Positions 6,062-6,586 of a stretch of DNA of 6,586 nucleotides are shown here, piece by piece (positions within the stretch are counted from its first letter, which is position 1; each line of letters begins with the position of its first letter). A program made the translations under genes and the position numbers. Location: positions 1-6,586 of the forward strand of contig CALICC010000191.1 of assembly GCA_938049325.1 (NCBI GenBank). Reading direction: 5' to 3'. Below the pieces are notes generated by a model, which searched no databases, was not told where the DNA came from, and saw only the letters and a list, made by a program, of their open reading frames with translations. The stretch comes from an uncultured Ilumatobacter sp. Lineage in GTDB: Bacteria; Actinomycetota; Acidimicrobiia; Acidimicrobiales; Ilumatobacteraceae.

Positions 6062-6586
6062 TCAATGATACGGGTCGCGAGGGAACTCTTCCAACAGAGC
6101 GGCGTCGAGATCGCTGAGTCCGCCGCGAGTCTCGATGAGATCAGGACGGTCGCTCAGCGTGCGATGCAGGCGCTGCGCCTGGCGATAGCGCTCGATCTTT
6201 GCGTGATCACCACTGCGCAGAATGTCCGGCACGGGCCATCCACGAAACTCCGCAGGCCGCGTGTACTGCGGTTCTTCGAGTAATCCGGCGGGGCCAAAGC
6301 TCTCGGTCACCGGGCTGTCGGCGTTACCCATCGCGCCGTCGAGGAGTCGCGCAACGGCTTCGATGACCAGGCAAGCGGCCACTTCGCCGCCGCTGAGCAC
6401 CACATCGCCCACGCTGATCTCTTCGTCGACGAGGTGGTGGTGCACCCGCTGGTCGATGCCTTCGTACCGCCCGCACAGCAAGCTGAAGCCGTCGAGGGCG
6501 GCGAGTTCGTTCGCCACCGACTGGTCGAATCGTCGCCCGCCTGGTCCGAGAGCGATCAACGGCCGAGGCGGTTGCACGGCCTCGAC
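6062..6586 (-). CDS. trmD: tRNA (guanine-37-N1)-methyltransferase TrmD, 5'-partial
   Basis: TrmD methylates N1 of G37 next to the anticodon, using S-adenosylmethionine, which prevents +1 frameshifting. The frame is open to the right edge, so about the first 80 residues are missing; residues here are counted from the GTG at 6577, an internal codon. Visible are the cofactor-binding knot segments LCGRYEGID (34-42) and DEEISVGDVVLSGGE (51-65), then R77 (E. coli Arg154 position), and the C-terminal domain GLLEEPQYTRPAEFRGW (98-114), SGDHAKIERYR (122-132) and TLSDRPDLI (140-148). At the E. coli catalytic Asp169 position there is E92 (TESF where E. coli has EDSF), a conservative change. The C-terminus is short, ending soon after the RPDL region. 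The gene is followed by rplS after 47 bp, in the conserved order. Confidence 0.97.
   Translation of the reverse strand, partial: VEAVQPPRPLIALGPGGRRFDQSVANELAALDGFSLLCGRYEGIDQRVHHHLVDEEISVGDVVLSGGEVAACLVIEAVARLLDGAMGNADSPVTESFGPAGLLEEPQYTRPAEFRGWPVPDILRSGDHAKIERYRQAQRLHRTLSDRPDLIETRGGLSDLDAALLEEFPRDPYH

Noticed and set aside
6015..6065. Upstream TTG start giving a 132-residue L19
   Set aside because: The extra 17 residues do not resemble L19, would overlap the trmD stop, and the ATG at 6014 has a suitable ribosome binding site and gives the normal family length.

Overview
The window looks like a stretch of ordinary chromosome from a high-GC bacterium. GC-rich third positions, actinobacterial-style protein sequences, GTG starts and TANNNT-like boxes placed just before starts all suggest an actinobacterium. 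An Acidimicrobiia (Ilumatobacter-like) source is my best guess, but it rests on recollection of protein style and not on a search.

Layout, left to right. (1) Positions 2-3304, + strand: most of a large AddA/RecB-type helicase-nuclease, missing only its N-terminus beyond the left edge. (2) Positions 3299-3365: a 27-bp tandem repeat lying exactly where the helicase gene meets a convergent gene. (3) Positions 3352-4218, - strand: an unrecognised secreted and membrane-anchored protein with an export signal, a two-cysteine outer domain, one membrane segment and a charged tail. (4) Positions 4268-5083, - strand: an enoyl-CoA hydratase/isomerase (crotonase) family enzyme. (5) Positions 5105-5215, + strand: a 36-residue single-span membrane protein, divergent from the crotonase gene across only 21 bp. 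(6) Positions 5238-6586, - strand, read right to left: trmD (cut by the right edge), rplS and yraN, a tRNA-modification/ribosomal-protein cluster.

How the parts relate. trmD-rplS is the classic conserved pair, joined here by a 47-bp gap, with yraN following after two small GC-rich hairpins. The lepB and rnhB genes often found between rplS and yraN are absent. The crotonase gene and the membrane-protein gene run in the same direction 49 bp apart and may be co-transcribed, although the second has its own possible -10 box. The helicase-nuclease is a recombinational repair enzyme whose partner subunit would be expected upstream, outside the window.

I see no mobile element, CRISPR array, RNA gene or defence cassette, and no gene-free stretch longer than about 70 bases. 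The most unusual points are the repeat carrying stop codons for both convergent genes, the overlapping divergent -10-like boxes at 5091-5098, the conserved-looking micro-protein, and the crotonase lacking both classical hydratase glutamates. None of these amounts to a clear undescribed system.
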